Below, piece after piece: positions 32,290 through 41,522 of a stretch of 46,985 bases of DNA (its first letter is position 1; each line of letters starts with the position of its first letter). The DNA comes from Methylicorpusculum sp. (GTDB taxonomy: Bacteria; Pseudomonadota; Gammaproteobacteria; Methylococcales; Methylomonadaceae). Where the stretch lies: the NCBI RefSeq assembly GCF_030651835.1, contig NZ_JAUSBX010000076.1, forward strand, positions 1 through 46,985, in the 5' to 3' direction. Position numbers and translations under genes: made by a program. Under the pieces are notes generated by a model that was not told the origin of the DNA, searched no databases, and worked only from the letters and a program-made list of their open reading frames with translations.

Positions 32290-33069
32290 TTAGAAATTGT
32301 TACAGTGAGCAAGCCAATCCAGACTGTCGAATGTCGATGAGGTGGGTCTGTATTCGGCGCCAACCCAACCGGAATACCCTGATTCTGTAATGGCGGAAAA
32401 TACCTCGTTAAAATCGATTTCTCCGGTGCCGGGCTGTCTCCTGCCCGGGCAATCGGCAAATTGAATATGACCGATTTTGTGACCGTTCAGATGAATGAAC
32501 CTTGCCACATTTTCCCCCATACGTTGCATATGATAAATGTCGTATTGCATGAACAGATCAGGGTGGTCGAGTTCTGCCATAATCTCCAACATCTGTTTGC
32601 CGCTGTGAATGATAAATCCGGGCATGTCGAAGGTGTTGATGGCTTCAAAGACGGTTTTAACGCCCAACGGTGCAAAAGTCGTTACGGCGAGTGACAAGTT
32701 GATTTTGAAGACGGTCAGGTAAGCGTCGATACGGCTGACATCATGGCAACAGCCGGGTAAGACATTGATGGCTTCCGGCTTTAAAACGTTGATGTACTCG
32801 GCTGTTTGAGCTAAAGCCTGCCTGAATGCCTGCGCTTTTTCCGGAACGGCAGCCAAGCCTTCTCCGCCTTGCAGTAAATCGTCGGTCGCAACATTGAACA
32901 GAATCAGTTTTAAGCCATTATTGACCAGTTCGGCTTGAATAGTTTCCGGTGTTTCTTCGTAAGGAAACTGGATTTCTACGGCTGAAAAACCGCTGTTTTT
33001 CGCCGCTTTGAAGCGTTCAAGTAAAGGCAGTTCTGTAAAAAGCAGGCTTAAATTGGCGGCAAATTGCAT
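32290..33069 (-). CDS. hyi: Hydroxypyruvate isomerase
   Basis: TIM-barrel enzyme of 259 residues (AP endonuclease 2/Hyi family) that interconverts hydroxypyruvate and tartronate semialdehyde. Seen: FAANLSLLFTELPLLERFKA at the start, GFSAVEIQFPYEE, VLPGCCHDVSRIDAY, TVFEAINTFDMPGFIIHS, LFMQYDIYHMQRMGENVARF, IGHIQFADCPGRRQPGTGEI and WVGAEYRPT; the metal and substrate residues (Glu, His, Asp) of these motifs are intact. It follows the reductase gene with stop and start overlapping by one base (TAATG). Together they would turn hydroxypyruvate into D-glycerate through tartronate semialdehyde, beside the direct HprA reaction. Confidence 0.92.
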   Translation of the reverse strand: MQFAANLSLLFTELPLLERFKAAKNSGFSAVEIQFPYEETPETIQAELVNNGLKLILFNVATDDLLQGGEGLAAVPEKAQAFRQALAQTAEYINVLKPEAINVLPGCCHDVSRIDAYLTVFKINLSLAVTTFAPLGVKTVFEAINTFDMPGFIIHSGKQMLEIMAELDHPDLFMQYDIYHMQRMGENVARFIHLNGHKIGHIQFADCPGRRQPGTGEIDFNEVFSAITESGYSGWVGAEYRPTSSTFDSLDWLAHCNNF

Positions 33070-33947
33070 TAGCGTTGGCTGTAAAGCTTTATCAGAGTTG
33101 ATGGATCTTGATCCAGGAAGCCATGGCTGCCGTGCAGTTGCATCAATTGCGCTGCCAGCCCGGACATCGGTGTGGCATGACCTTGCCTGGATGCAATATC
33201 AATTGCCATATTAAGGTCTTTTAACAGGGTTTTAACCCGCCATTTGACCGGCTCGAAGGTTTCGTTCGCCATCTCGGGTCCGACGATCTGCAAAGGTTTT
33301 GAGTCGGCAAAACCACCGGCCAACGCTTCCGGAATCCGGGCCGCATCAACGCCAGCCGATTTCGCCAAAGCCATCATCTCAGCGATGACCAGTACATTGC
33401 AGCTGACGATCATTTGATTACAAATTTTGGTCACTTGACCGCTGCCGGTTTCGCCCATGTGGGTGAGTTGCTGATACAGAGGTTTCAAGACTTCACGAGC
33501 TATTGCTACCGCGTCGTTACTGCCGCCTGCCATAATCGCCAGACTGCCTTGCTCGGCGCCTGCAACGCCGCCGGACACCGGCGCATCGACCCATTGTATG
33601 CCGCAGTATTGTTCAACCCGGGAAGCGAGTTCGCGTGTTGTTTCAGGATGTATGCTGGACAAATCAATAATCAGCTGACCTTGTCGGCCGCAAGGAAGAA
33701 TGTGTTGGTTTACAACTGTTTCTACAGCCGCAGTATCAGCAAGACATAGGATCATGATATCGGATGCCTCGATTAACACGCCGCTGTCAGCAAAGGCAAC
33801 CGCGCCAGCGTCGACGACAGGGGTCAGTTTCTCCGGAGTGCGATTCCAGACATTGACTTTAAAACCGGCATTTAATAAACGTAAAGTGAGCGGTTTGCCC
33901 ATGAGTCCTATGCCGATAAAACCCAGTGTATATTTTTGTTGGGGCAT
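33069..33947 (-). CDS. glxR: 2-hydroxy-3-oxopropionate reductase (tartronate semialdehyde reductase)
   Basis: NAD(P)H-dependent beta-hydroxyacid dehydrogenase of 292 residues. The Rossmann loop is GFIGIGLMGKPLTLRLLNAG; FKVNVWNRTPEKL gives the cofactor-specificity region. The substrate motif DAPVSGGVAGAEQGSLAIMA and the catalytic Lys block GQVTKICNQMIV are present and intact. The enzyme reduces tartronate semialdehyde to D-glycerate. It is the first gene of the pair with hyi, and the ATG follows AGGATAGTT. E. coli has the same pair in its glyoxylate pathway together with glyoxylate carboligase (gcl), which is not in the window, so the hydroxypyruvate route is more likely here. Confidence 0.92.
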   Translation of the reverse strand: MPQQKYTLGFIGIGLMGKPLTLRLLNAGFKVNVWNRTPEKLTPVVDAGAVAFADSGVLIEASDIMILCLADTAAVETVVNQHILPCGRQGQLIIDLSSIHPETTRELASRVEQYCGIQWVDAPVSGGVAGAEQGSLAIMAGGSNDAVAIAREVLKPLYQQLTHMGETGSGQVTKICNQMIVSCNVLVIAEMMALAKSAGVDAARIPEALAGGFADSKPLQIVGPEMANETFEPVKWRVKTLLKDLNMAIDIASRQGHATPMSGLAAQLMQLHGSHGFLDQDPSTLIKLYSQR

Positions 33948-34014
33948 AACTATCTATCCTGATGAATACGAAAGTCTTAAAAATTTGAGCTACGTGAGTC
34001 AGTTCTCTTTGATG

Positions 34015-34152
34015 TATACCTTTCGCACTTCAAATTTCGGCAGTGCTTAAGGAGGCAACGGGTTGTTCGGCAAATGCTTTGCCTGCATGGATGTATTTAC
34101 GGCGTCCTTTGAAGGGCACCCCGGTGCCGAATTTCGATCTACGATGGGTATA
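34015..34152 (+). repeat. MITE family 3, copy b
   Basis: Shorter relative of the element at 22836: TATACCTTTCGCACTTC at the left end and GATCTACGATGGGTATA at the right, with the shared GGCACCCCGGTGCC palindrome. About 25 bases of the middle are missing. It lies in the gap between glxR and ggt, and so next to both promoters. Confidence 0.7.
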
Positions 34153-34225
34153 ATAAACAAATCATATCATTCATTTTATCAACTGTATGGCTGATAAAAG
34201 GTCCGGTTTCAGGAGCCGATGCGAC

Positions 34226-35992
34226 ATGTTCGAAAAAAAGATAATACTAGACATTACCTGGGTTAAGTCTGCTGTTTCGCAAAGCCGGACGATAAAAAAA
34301 CGGTTTACTGGAAAAATAGGTGTGCTTGTTTTTGCCCTGTTTGGGTTTATCGTTTTAGGCTGGCAGCCAGTTGTTTACGCCAAGACTTCAAATTTGGCGA
34401 TAGCCAGCGCTCATCCTTTGGCAACCCAGGCCGGAATGGAAGTGATCGATCAGGGAGGTAATGCGTTTGATGCAGCGGTTGCCGTCAGTGCTGCATTGGC
34501 CGTCGTTGAGCCTTCGGGTTCAGGCTTGGGCGGCGGCGGTTTCTGGTTGTTACATAGAGCCCGTGACGGCTTTGAAACGATGCTGGACGGACGTGAAAAA
34601 GCGCCTATGGCTGCGCATAAAGCGATGTTTCTGGATAAAGGCGGCAAAATAATTCCAGGCTTGTCCATCACGGGCCCCCTCTCGGCAGGTATTCCGGGGG
34701 TGCCCGCTGCATTGGCTCATTTGGCGGAACATTATGGTCAACTGCCTTTGTCTGAATCTTTAAAACCTGCTATTCGGTATGCCCGGGAAGGGTTTCCGGT
34801 CGGCGATAAATACCGTAAGTTGGTGTCGTTTAGGCTTAAGGAATTACAAAAATCGGAAACGGCAGCGGAAATTTTTCTGGACCGGGGGCAATTGCCTGAA
34901 AAAGGCTGGATTTTAAGACAGCTGGAATTGGCGGCTACATTGGAAAGATTGGCGCAATTTGGGAGAGATGGCTTTTATTCAGGCGTAATTGCAGAAAAAT
35001 TACTTGATTCGGTAAAATCCAGTGGCGGTATTTGGCAGCAAGACGATCTGAATAATTACCGGGTCATTGAACGGGCGCCCGTGCGAGGCAGTTTTCATGG
35101 TCTACGCATTACCAGCGCATCACTGCCGTCATCGGGCGGAATAGGGCTCATTGAGTCGTTAAATATTTTAAGTGAATACGATTTGGCCAAGGTCGATTCA
35201 GCGACAAGAAAACATTTGATTGTTGAAGCGATGCGTCGCAGTTACAGGGATAGGGCCATGTATTTGGGTGATCCTGACTTTGTCGATGCGCCGGTCGCTC
35301 GTTTGATCAATCCGGACTATGCCGCGGGACTTAGGGTTTCGCTCAGACCGGATAAAGCCTTGGCTAGCAGCTTCCTTGCCGGTGAAATGACCGGTCAATC
35401 AGGCGGCGACAATACGACACATTTCTCAATTATTGATGCGGAAGGCAATCGGGTGGCGGCGACGCTCAGCATAAATTATCCTTTCGGTGCTGCTTTTGTG
35501 GCGAACGGAACCGGCGTTTTACTGAATGATGAAATGGATGATTTTGTCAGTTTGCCGGGCGCCATGAATGTTTATGGTCTGGTGGGCGGCGCAGCTAATG
35601 CCATTGAACCCGGCAAACGCATGTTGTCGAGTATGGCGCCTTCATTTGTCGAAGACGAGCAGCGAGTGGCTGTGATAGGCACGCCGGGCGGGAGCCGTAT
35701 CATTTCCATGGTGTTGCTGGCGGTGCTGGATATTGCGGAGGGTAAAAGGCCCATGTCCTGGGTCAGTGTACCTCGCTTTCATCACCAATATCTGCCGGAT
35801 GTCATTCAATACGAAGCCGGTGGCTTGAGTTCGACTGAAATTGAAGGCTTGACTCGGCTAGGGCATGCTGTAAAGCAAACACCTTATCAGTATGGTGATA
35901 TGCAGGTCGTACAATTTGATAAAGGTACCCGGCAATTTGATGCGGCCAGCGATCCGCGCGGCGAGGGTTTGGCGTTGACCCGTAACGAATGA
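34226..35992 (+). CDS. ggt: Gamma-glutamyltransferase
   Basis: Periplasmic N-terminal nucleophile hydrolase of about 588 residues that cuts glutathione and moves or hydrolyses the gamma-glutamyl group. It has an N-terminal hydrophobic signal (about 32-52), then HPLATQAGMEVIDQGGNAFD, SGLGGGGFWLLH, DGREKAPMAA and ITGPLSAGIPG. The self-cleavage site is NTTHFSIID: the first Thr (397) becomes the N-terminal nucleophile of the small subunit. Downstream, NDEMDDF and GTPGGSRI complete the active site. I start it at the ATG at 34226 (AGGAG 11 bases before); 13 more codons are open upstream. It overlaps the next gene by four bases (ATGA). Confidence 0.92.
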   Translation: MFEKKIILDITWVKSAVSQSRTIKKRFTGKIGVLVFALFGFIVLGWQPVVYAKTSNLAIASAHPLATQAGMEVIDQGGNAFDAAVAVSAALAVVEPSGSGLGGGGFWLLHRARDGFETMLDGREKAPMAAHKAMFLDKGGKIIPGLSITGPLSAGIPGVPAALAHLAEHYGQLPLSESLKPAIRYAREGFPVGDKYRKLVSFRLKELQKSETAAEIFLDRGQLPEKGWILRQLELAATLERLAQFGRDGFYSGVIAEKLLDSVKSSGGIWQQDDLNNYRVIERAPVRGSFHGLRITSASLPSSGGIGLIESLNILSEYDLAKVDSATRKHLIVEAMRRSYRDRAMYLGDPDFVDAPVARLINPDYAAGLRVSLRPDKALASSFLAGEMTGQSGGDNTTHFSIIDAEGNRVAATLSINYPFGAAFVANGTGVLLNDEMDDFVSLPGAMNVYGLVGGAANAIEPGKRMLSSMAPSFVEDEQRVAVIGTPGGSRIISMVLLAVLDIAEGKRPMSWVSVPRFHHQYLPDVIQYEAGGLSSTEIEGLTRLGHAVKQTPYQYGDMQVVQFDKGTRQFDAASDPRGEGLALTRNE

Positions 35993-36687
35993 GTCTGGTT
36001 TTGACAGATTCCGCAGTGGATCTGTGGCAGGTGACCTTACAGTCAACTGAAGTTGTCGATCCTTATTATTTGTCGATTCTGGATGAGGCTCAGCGCGCCA
36101 ATCTGCTGAATTTTAAGCAGCCGTGCCTCAGGGCAAACTATGCACAAATGCAGGCCATTCGGCGGCAAATTTTGGCGCAGTATTTGGATGAAGCTCCTGA
36201 TGCTCTTAAATTCGGAAAAGGACAATACGGTAAACCTTTTTTGGAAAACGATCCGGAGCTGGCGTTTAATGTATCGCATTCGGCTAACTGTTTTGTCGTC
36301 GCAGTATCTCGGGATTGTGATGTAGGCGTGGACGTCGAAGTGATCAAATCCAGAAATAATCTGCAGGGTTTGGTCAGTCGATGTTTTGCATCAGAAGAGC
36401 AAGCTTATTGGCAGGCCCTGAGTCAAGATCAACAATTGCTTGAGTTTTACCGGTTATGGACGGGCAAGGAGGCGTTTGTCAAGGCGGTAGGTCGGGGCAT
36501 TGCGTTAGGTCTTGATCGTTGTGTTATTGATACGCAGCAGCCGTTTCAGTGGTTGCGTTTACCTGACCCATACGGATCCGTTCTTCAATGGCAGATTGCA
36601 GCTGTTGATTTGGAAGATCAACAGGTTTGTTGTTCGCTAGTTCATAACAAGCAGCACGTTACCATCAACTTTAGGCAATGGTTATGA
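35989..36687 (+). CDS. 4'-phosphopantetheinyl transferase, Sfp type
   Basis: Enzyme of 232 residues that moves the phosphopantetheine arm of CoA to carrier proteins of polyketide, peptide or fatty-acid synthases. It has the two-domain Sfp fold: FNVSHSANCFVVAV (93-106), GVDVEVIKSRNN (113-124, Mg ligands Asp and Glu) and FYRLWTGKEAFVKAVGRG (153-170, catalytic Glu/Lys). It overlaps ggt upstream and the DUF192 gene downstream, so the three form one transcript. No PKS or NRPS gene is nearby; the target is elsewhere. Confidence 0.92.
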   Translation: MSLVLTDSAVDLWQVTLQSTEVVDPYYLSILDEAQRANLLNFKQPCLRANYAQMQAIRRQILAQYLDEAPDALKFGKGQYGKPFLENDPELAFNVSHSANCFVVAVSRDCDVGVDVEVIKSRNNLQGLVSRCFASEEQAYWQALSQDQQLLEFYRLWTGKEAFVKAVGRGIALGLDRCVIDTQQPFQWLRLPDPYGSVLQWQIAAVDLEDQQVCCSLVHNKQHVTINFRQWL

Positions 36688-37184
36688 TAAGCCTTAATTT
36701 CAGACAAGTAGTACCCTTGCGTTGTTTAGCTAGCCTTATGTCGCTTGCGACTTTGGTTTTGGTTTTTAAAAGCGTTGGCGCAGATGACTATAAACCAGCC
36801 CTTCTTGGTGAGGGAATTGTAACTTTTGAAACTCAGGGGCGTTTGCTGGAAGTGGAAGTGGCAGCCAGTGAAGAAGCCAGGGCCAGGGGATTGATGTTCA
36901 GGGAAGATTTGGAGGCTGATAAAGGCATGTTGTTTGTGTTTTCTGACGACCAGCTACGCGGTGTTTGGATGAAAAACACCTTGTTGCCGCTGGATATTCT
37001 GTTTATTTCAAAAGAGGGCAGGGTCGTCTCGCTGCTGCCTCATGTATCCCCGTGTATCAATGAAGACTGTGATGTCTATGATTCCGGTCTTCCCGCGCGT
37101 TACATGCTGGAGGTTAATGCCGGTTATGCCGCGCGTTGGAATATCAGGCAAGGTGATCCGGTGCGGGTAACCATTAAACAATAA
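36678..37184 (+). CDS. DUF192 family exported protein
   Basis: Protein of 168 residues with an N-terminal signal (about 12-34, cleaved near VGADDY) and one DUF192 domain: EVEVAASEEARARGLMFRED, KGMLFVFSDDQLRGVWMKNT, LPLDILFISKEGRVVSLLP and ARYMLEVNAG. The family is widespread and its function is not well established. CINEDC contains two Cys that may form a disulfide. The gene overlaps the Sfp gene by ten bases. The third codon is also ATG, a possible alternative start. Downstream comes 450 bases of repeat sequence. Confidence 0.88.
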   Translation: MVMISLNFRQVVPLRCLASLMSLATLVLVFKSVGADDYKPALLGEGIVTFETQGRLLEVEVAASEEARARGLMFREDLEADKGMLFVFSDDQLRGVWMKNTLLPLDILFISKEGRVVSLLPHVSPCINEDCDVYDSGLPARYMLEVNAGYAARWNIRQGDPVRVTIKQ

Positions 37185-37217
37185 TTACCGTCGATGTTGC
37201 AAAGCATTGTCTGGTCA

Positions 37218-37430
37218 CAGCAATTCTCAATTTGAAGGAGAAACGGGCTGGTGGAAGCTTTTTGAGGATGTCGGCTACAGGGCAGATTTTTATTCCGGAC
37301 AAAATCTGCATTTCCACCGTCCTTGGCGGTCAGATGCCGCTGTGAAGCCCCCATGAAAGGGTTTACGGCGTTCCTCGAAAGGCTTTCCCAGCCCAAAATG
37401 AGCTGAAAATATCAAACTGGGAAATACTGG
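37218..37430 (-). repeat. MITE family 2, copy C (with 8-bp target duplication)
   Basis: Longest copy, about 213 bases, in reverse orientation, flanked by perfect direct repeats TCTGGTCA at 37210-37217 and 37431-37438. The ends read CAGCAATTCTCAATTTGA and the complement of CCAGTATTTCCCAGTTTGA, so its terminal repeats agree at about 15 of 19 positions. Confidence 0.88.
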
Positions 37431-37471
37431 TCTGGTCAAGGCTGTTTGGGTTTTGAAAAGTCTGGTTTATC

Positions 37472-37624
37472 GTATCTGCTCACCCCTTCCCATTTTATTG
37501 GGTGTAGGTGGTTGATTGAAAAGGCTTCTGCAACAGGGATGTTGCAGCGAGCTACAGGGACGTATTGATGCGTCCTTTGAAATCAAGCACCTACACCCTT
37601 AATTCAAAGCGGGCGAGTAGTTAC
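37472..37624 (-). repeat. MITE family 1, copy g (complete, with near-perfect duplication)
   Basis: Full 153-bp copy in reverse orientation, from GTATCTGCTCACCCC to GGCGAGTAGTTAC. The flanking octamers GGTTTATC (37464-37471) and GGTTAATC (37625-37632) match at 7 of 8 positions. Confidence 0.92.
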
Positions 37625-37634
37625 GGTTAATCAA

Positions 37635-38048
37635 TTATGACAGTATCAACGGCACTTCGCGGGCTTGTTGTTCAATGATCCTGTAGCCGCGCATTTCGAG
37701 AACGCCTTTGGTGTTCAGTGAAATGATCAAATTGAGGGTATCGGGATAAGCCGCCATCGCCAGATCAGTTGCAGAAGGTTGCGCTGGCGCTTTAGGATGA
37801 GAATGATAAATCGCAAACAATTCCTCGCCTTTTTCTCGTATGTTCTGCATCGCATTAATTTGCTGCCCCGGTTCCATAAGAAATTTATCGGCAGGGTGTT
37901 CGGCCGCATTCGCAATGGGATAACATTGATGGGCCATGCCCTGGTAGCTGCTGATAAGACCGCATATCTCGGCATCTGGCGAGAGTTGCGCCAAATGCAG
38001 CAACTGGTTGGTAATTTTACGTGGAATAGCAATTTCTGGGGGTTGCAT
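37635..38048 (-). CDS. JAMM (MPN/M67) metallopeptidase
   Basis: Zinc peptidase of 137 residues. The JAMM motif H-x-H-x7-S-x2-D is complete (His 82, His 84, Ser 92, Asp 95 in YHSHPKAPAQPSATD) and the catalytic Glu 27 is in DAEICGLI, so it should be active. Bacterial relatives (e.g. Mec) release cysteine or cut ubiquitin-like carriers such as ThiS/MoaD family proteins. It lies 37 bases behind prmC on the same strand, in the place where other Gammaproteobacteria have moeB, an activating enzyme for such carriers. No moeB or carrier gene is in the window. Confidence 0.88.
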   Translation of the reverse strand: MQPPEIAIPRKITNQLLHLAQLSPDAEICGLISSYQGMAHQCYPIANAAEHPADKFLMEPGQQINAMQNIREKGEELFAIYHSHPKAPAQPSATDLAMAAYPDTLNLIISLNTKGVLEMRGYRIIEQQAREVPLILS

Positions 38049-38085
38049 AGTTTCAAAACCTAATTAAGTGAAGAGTGATCGGTGA

Positions 38086-38928
38086 TCAAGACTGCCATTG
38101 TCCATAAGTCAACCGTGGGTGGCCCGATAAATCCCGGAAAGTTTGAATATTTTGGAAATGAAATTCACGAAAAATAGTCTGAACTTCATTGTGCTGATTA
38201 TAGCCATGCTCGATCAGTAAATGGCCTTGTGGTTGCAGATGTTTTCGTGCATTGCCGGCAATCTGTTCGATATCACCAAGCCCGCGGTTAGCGGCAATCA
38301 ATGCATTTTGAGGCTCGAATCTGACGTCTCCCGTCAAAAGATGCGGGTCTTCCGGTGCAATGTAAGGCGGATTGCTGACAACAAGATCAAATGCGCGGTC
38401 TTTTATCTGATCGAACCAATGGCTCTGGATGAAAGTAATATTTTCAGTTTGGTGGGTCCGTGCATTGCTTTGGGCTACTTTCAATGCGCCGCAGCTGGCA
38501 TCGACTGCCGTGACCTCAATCAAAGGTCTTTCAGCAGCAAGCGTAATCGCGATAATGCCGGAGCCGGTGCCCAGGTCAATGACATTGAATGGTTGGATTT
38601 GCGGGATCAAAGTTAATGCCACTTCAATCAATAACTCGGTTTCGGGTCTGGGTATCAAGACATCAGGGTTGACCGCGAAATCTCGTGACCAGAACTCACG
38701 TTGACCTGTCAGATAAGCGATCGGTATCCCTTCGCTACGCTTACCAACCAGATGATCAAAGCAGTCGGCTTGCTCGCCGCTAACTTCCCGTTCCGGCCAG
38801 GCTTTAAGATAGGAGCGATTTTTACCTAGGGTCAAACTTAACAGGATTTCCGCCTCAAGCTGAGGAGAATCTACTTCTGGTAGCAGTGTTTGTATGCCCT
38901 TGATTAGCAGGTTTTTTATTGTAAGCAT
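38086..38928 (-). CDS. prmC: Release factor glutamine methyltransferase
   Basis: SAM-dependent methyltransferase of 280 residues that methylates the Gln of the GGQ motif in release factors 1 and 2. It has a helical N-terminal part (about 1-80), the SAM site VIDLGTGSGIIAITLA and the catalytic VVSNPPYIAPEDPHL. Its substrate, PrfA, is encoded directly upstream (7-base gap), so they are made together, as in most Gammaproteobacteria. Sequence and length look normal. Confidence 0.95.
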   Translation of the reverse strand: MLTIKNLLIKGIQTLLPEVDSPQLEAEILLSLTLGKNRSYLKAWPEREVSGEQADCFDHLVGKRSEGIPIAYLTGQREFWSRDFAVNPDVLIPRPETELLIEVALTLIPQIQPFNVIDLGTGSGIIAITLAAERPLIEVTAVDASCGALKVAQSNARTHQTENITFIQSHWFDQIKDRAFDLVVSNPPYIAPEDPHLLTGDVRFEPQNALIAANRGLGDIEQIAGNARKHLQPQGHLLIEHGYNQHNEVQTIFREFHFQNIQTFRDLSGHPRLTYGQWQS

Positions 38929-38935
38929 GCGCGAC

Positions 38936-40021
38936 TTATTCTTCGCCCAGTTGTGTCAATAGCTTGGCCTGATGTTCGTTAATCAAAGGTTCAATGACTT
39001 GTTCCATCGAGCCTTGCATGATTTCATCGAGTTTATAAAGCGTCAAATTGATCCTATGGTCGGTCATGCGGCCTTGAGGAAAGTTGTAGGTGCGTATGCG
39101 TTCTGAACGGTCGCCGCTACCTACCTGCAGTTTTCGGTTTTGTGCCTGCTCTGATTGCTGTTTTTCCTGCTCGGCGGCCAGTAGTCGTGATTGCAGCAGC
39201 GACATGGCTCGGGCGCGGTTTTTATGTTGTGAACGTTCGTCCTGGCATTCGACCACTACGCCGCTGGGGATATGGGTAATCCGTATGGCCGATTCGGTTT
39301 TATTGATGTGCTGACCGCCTGCACCGGAAGAACGGTAGGTGTCTACGCGCAAATCCGCGGGATTGATGTCGATAGCATCAACTTCTTCTGCTTCAGGCAT
39401 CACCGCAACAGTACACGCGGAGGTATGCACCCGGCCTTGCGATTCGGTTTCAGGAACCCGTTGAACGCGATGTGCACCGGATTCGAATTTTAATTGTGAG
39501 TAGACGTCCTGTCCTGAAACGCGCAGCACGATTTCTTTGTAACCACCGTGATCTCCGGGGCTTTCGCTGATCGATTCGGTTTTCCAGCCTTTTTTTTCTG
39601 CAAAACGTTGATACATCCGGGCCAGATCGCCTGAAAAAATGGCGGCTTCATCGCCCCCCGTCCCGGCCCTTATTTCGAGGTAGATGTTGCGATTGTCATT
39701 GGGATCTTTGGGCAACAACAGAATTTGCAGCTCTTGTTCTATGGCGGCTTGTTGTTTATCAAGGGTTGATATTTCTTCTTTAGCCATTTCCCTTAGCTCA
39801 GGGTCACTGTCTTTGGCCATTTCATGAGCAGATTCGAGGTTTGCCAATGTTTCTTCGAAATGCTTATAACAATCAACAATAGGTTTGATCTGCGCATATT
39901 CCTGACTTAGCGAGCGAAATTTATTCTGGTTGCTTTGGGTTTCAGGTTGAGCAAGTAGGGCGGTAATTTCGTCAAAGCGTTCGCTGAGACTGTCAAGTCG
40001 GTTTGCTATGGATGGTTTCAT
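38936..40021 (-). CDS. prfA: Peptide chain release factor 1
   Basis: Class I release factor of 361 residues that reads UAA and UAG. The peptidyl-tRNA hydrolysis motif is [17 protein letters not shown], with the GGQ that PrmC methylates. The codon-reading domain contains [20 protein letters not shown]. The closing part ([26 protein letters not shown]) is typical. It overlaps hemA by four bases, so the conserved gene order hemA-prfA-prmC is kept. Nothing odd. Confidence 0.97.
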   Translation of the reverse strand: MKPSIANRLDSLSERFDEITALLAQPETQSNQNKFRSLSQEYAQIKPIVDCYKHFEETLANLESAHEMAKDSDPELREMAKEEISTLDKQQAAIEQELQILLLPKDPNDNRNIYLEIRAGTGGDEAAIFSGDLARMYQRFAEKKGWKTESISESPGDHGGYKEIVLRVSGQDVYSQLKFESGAHRVQRVPETESQGRVHTSACTVAVMPEAEEVDAIDINPADLRVDTYRSSGAGGQHINKTESAIRITHIPSGVVVECQDERSQHKNRARAMSLLQSRLLAAEQEKQQSEQAQNRKLQVGSGDRSERIRTYNFPQGRMTDHRINLTLYKLDEIMQGSMEQVIEPLINEHQAKLLTQLGEE

Positions 40022-41277
40022 TGAGTTGATGATAATTTAAAAATTTCACGCGCGGCCGCGATCAGATCGTGCCTTTCGTTTGCCCCTGCTTCTCTTATTT
40101 GAGCGCTTGGCGTGTGAATGAGTTTATTGGTCAGGCTATGAGCCAGACGATTGAGTGCTTCTTCGGCAGACAGGCCGTTATTCAGCATTTTTAGGGTTTT
40201 AAACAGGGCTTCGTCGCGGATCGATTCTGCCTGCAGGCGATAATCTCGGATCGTGTTTTGGGCGCCTTGAGCTCGAAGCCAGGATAAAAAATGTTCGACT
40301 TCCGTATCGATGATTTCTTCGGCTTGAAGCGCTGCTCGGCGGCGGTTGTCCATATTTTGGTCAATAGTATTCTGGAGATCATCGACGGTGTAAAGGTAAA
40401 CATCTTTCAGTTGTTCCACTTCTGCTTCGATATCTCTTGGGACGGCAAGATCAACCATGAACATGGGCTTGTGTTTACGCTTTTTGATGGCGCTTTCTAC
40501 ACTCCCTTTGCCTAGGATAGGCAGTTGACTGGCGGTGGACGATACAACAATATCGGCTTCGGCCAAATGCGTAGGGAGTTCCGTCAACGAAATGGCATAG
40601 CCGTTATATCGGCTTGCCAGTGCGTGGGCTTTGTCAAAAGTACGGTTTGCGATAATGATTCTACCAATACCGTGTTGGCTGAGATGTCGCGCTGTTAATT
40701 CTATGGTTTCCCCGGCGCCTATTAAAATAGCGGTTTGTTCACTTAGCTTGTCAAAAATCTGCTGCGCAAGTTGAACCGCTGCAAATGCAATTGATACCGG
40801 GCTTGAGCCGATAGCTGTGTCTGTTCTTACTTTTTTGGCGGCTGAAAAAGTGTACTGGAATAACTTGCCTAGGTATTTGCCAAGCGTGCCGGCTTCTGAA
40901 GCCGCCTGGTAAGCCGTTTTCATTTGTCCCAAAATTTGAGGTTCACCTAATATCATAGAATCGAGTCCGCATGCGACGCGAAACATATGACGAATCAGTT
41001 GGCTGTCTTGGTGTATGTATAAGTAGGGGGCGAACTCGGCTGATTTAATGTTCCGATTATCAGCAACCCAGTCGATTAATAATTGTTTGTTTTCTGTGGG
41101 TGATTCGCAATAAAATTCCGTGCGGTTGCAGGTTGATAATATGGCGGCTTCGGAAATGCCATTTAATCGCCATAAATCTTGTAATGATGTTTCCAGTATA
41201 TCGGCAGGAAAAGCCAATCGCTCGCGAATTGAAACCGGCGCTGTATTGTAATTGATTCCAACGGCTAGCAGTGTCAT
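40018..41277 (-). CDS. hemA: Glutamyl-tRNA reductase
   Basis: Enzyme of 419 residues that starts tetrapyrrole (haem, B12, sirohaem) synthesis by reducing glutamyl-tRNA. The nucleophile is Cys 50 in [11 protein letters not shown]. Following it are [16 protein letters not shown], the NADPH site [31 protein letters not shown], and the C-terminal dimerisation helix. Length is standard. It is the first gene of its operon and diverges from the TPR lipoprotein gene; the 245 bases between them hold no gene and should contain both promoters. Confidence 0.96.
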   Translation of the reverse strand: MTLLAVGINYNTAPVSIRERLAFPADILETSLQDLWRLNGISEAAILSTCNRTEFYCESPTENKQLLIDWVADNRNIKSAEFAPYLYIHQDSQLIRHMFRVACGLDSMILGEPQILGQMKTAYQAASEAGTLGKYLGKLFQYTFSAAKKVRTDTAIGSSPVSIAFAAVQLAQQIFDKLSEQTAILIGAGETIELTARHLSQHGIGRIIIANRTFDKAHALASRYNGYAISLTELPTHLAEADIVVSSTASQLPILGKGSVESAIKKRKHKPMFMVDLAVPRDIEAEVEQLKDVYLYTVDDLQNTIDQNMDNRRRAALQAEEIIDTEVEHFLSWLRAQGAQNTIRDYRLQAESIRDEALFKTLKMLNNGLSAEEALNRLAHSLTNKLIHTPSAQIREAGANERHDLIAAAREIFKLSSTQ

Positions 41278-41522
41278 GAGTCAAAAGTATCAGGGGCTTA
41301 ATGATTAATGGTTACGGACTGAACTTAGCTTTATCAGATGCGTCTCAGCGGTTACAAGCATAAGCCCATTGGCCGGGTAATTCTGAACATATGGGCTTAG
41401 AGAGGTATTTTAAAGAAATGTTGCGCGTTTATCCAAACGTTATAAATCAACTGTCAAGTTTGATCGCGTTTTCTGTTAATCTATTATGTAGATGTTGTCA
41501 TGAAAAATCATAGGATATTTGT

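Larger units (their letters stand above)
37185..37634. other. Gap filled by two MITE copies, no gene
   Basis: 450 bases between convergent genes (DUF192 plus; JAMM peptidase minus). Almost all is repeat: MITE family 2 (37218-37430) and MITE family 1 (37472-37624). I see no gene. Confidence 0.75.
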
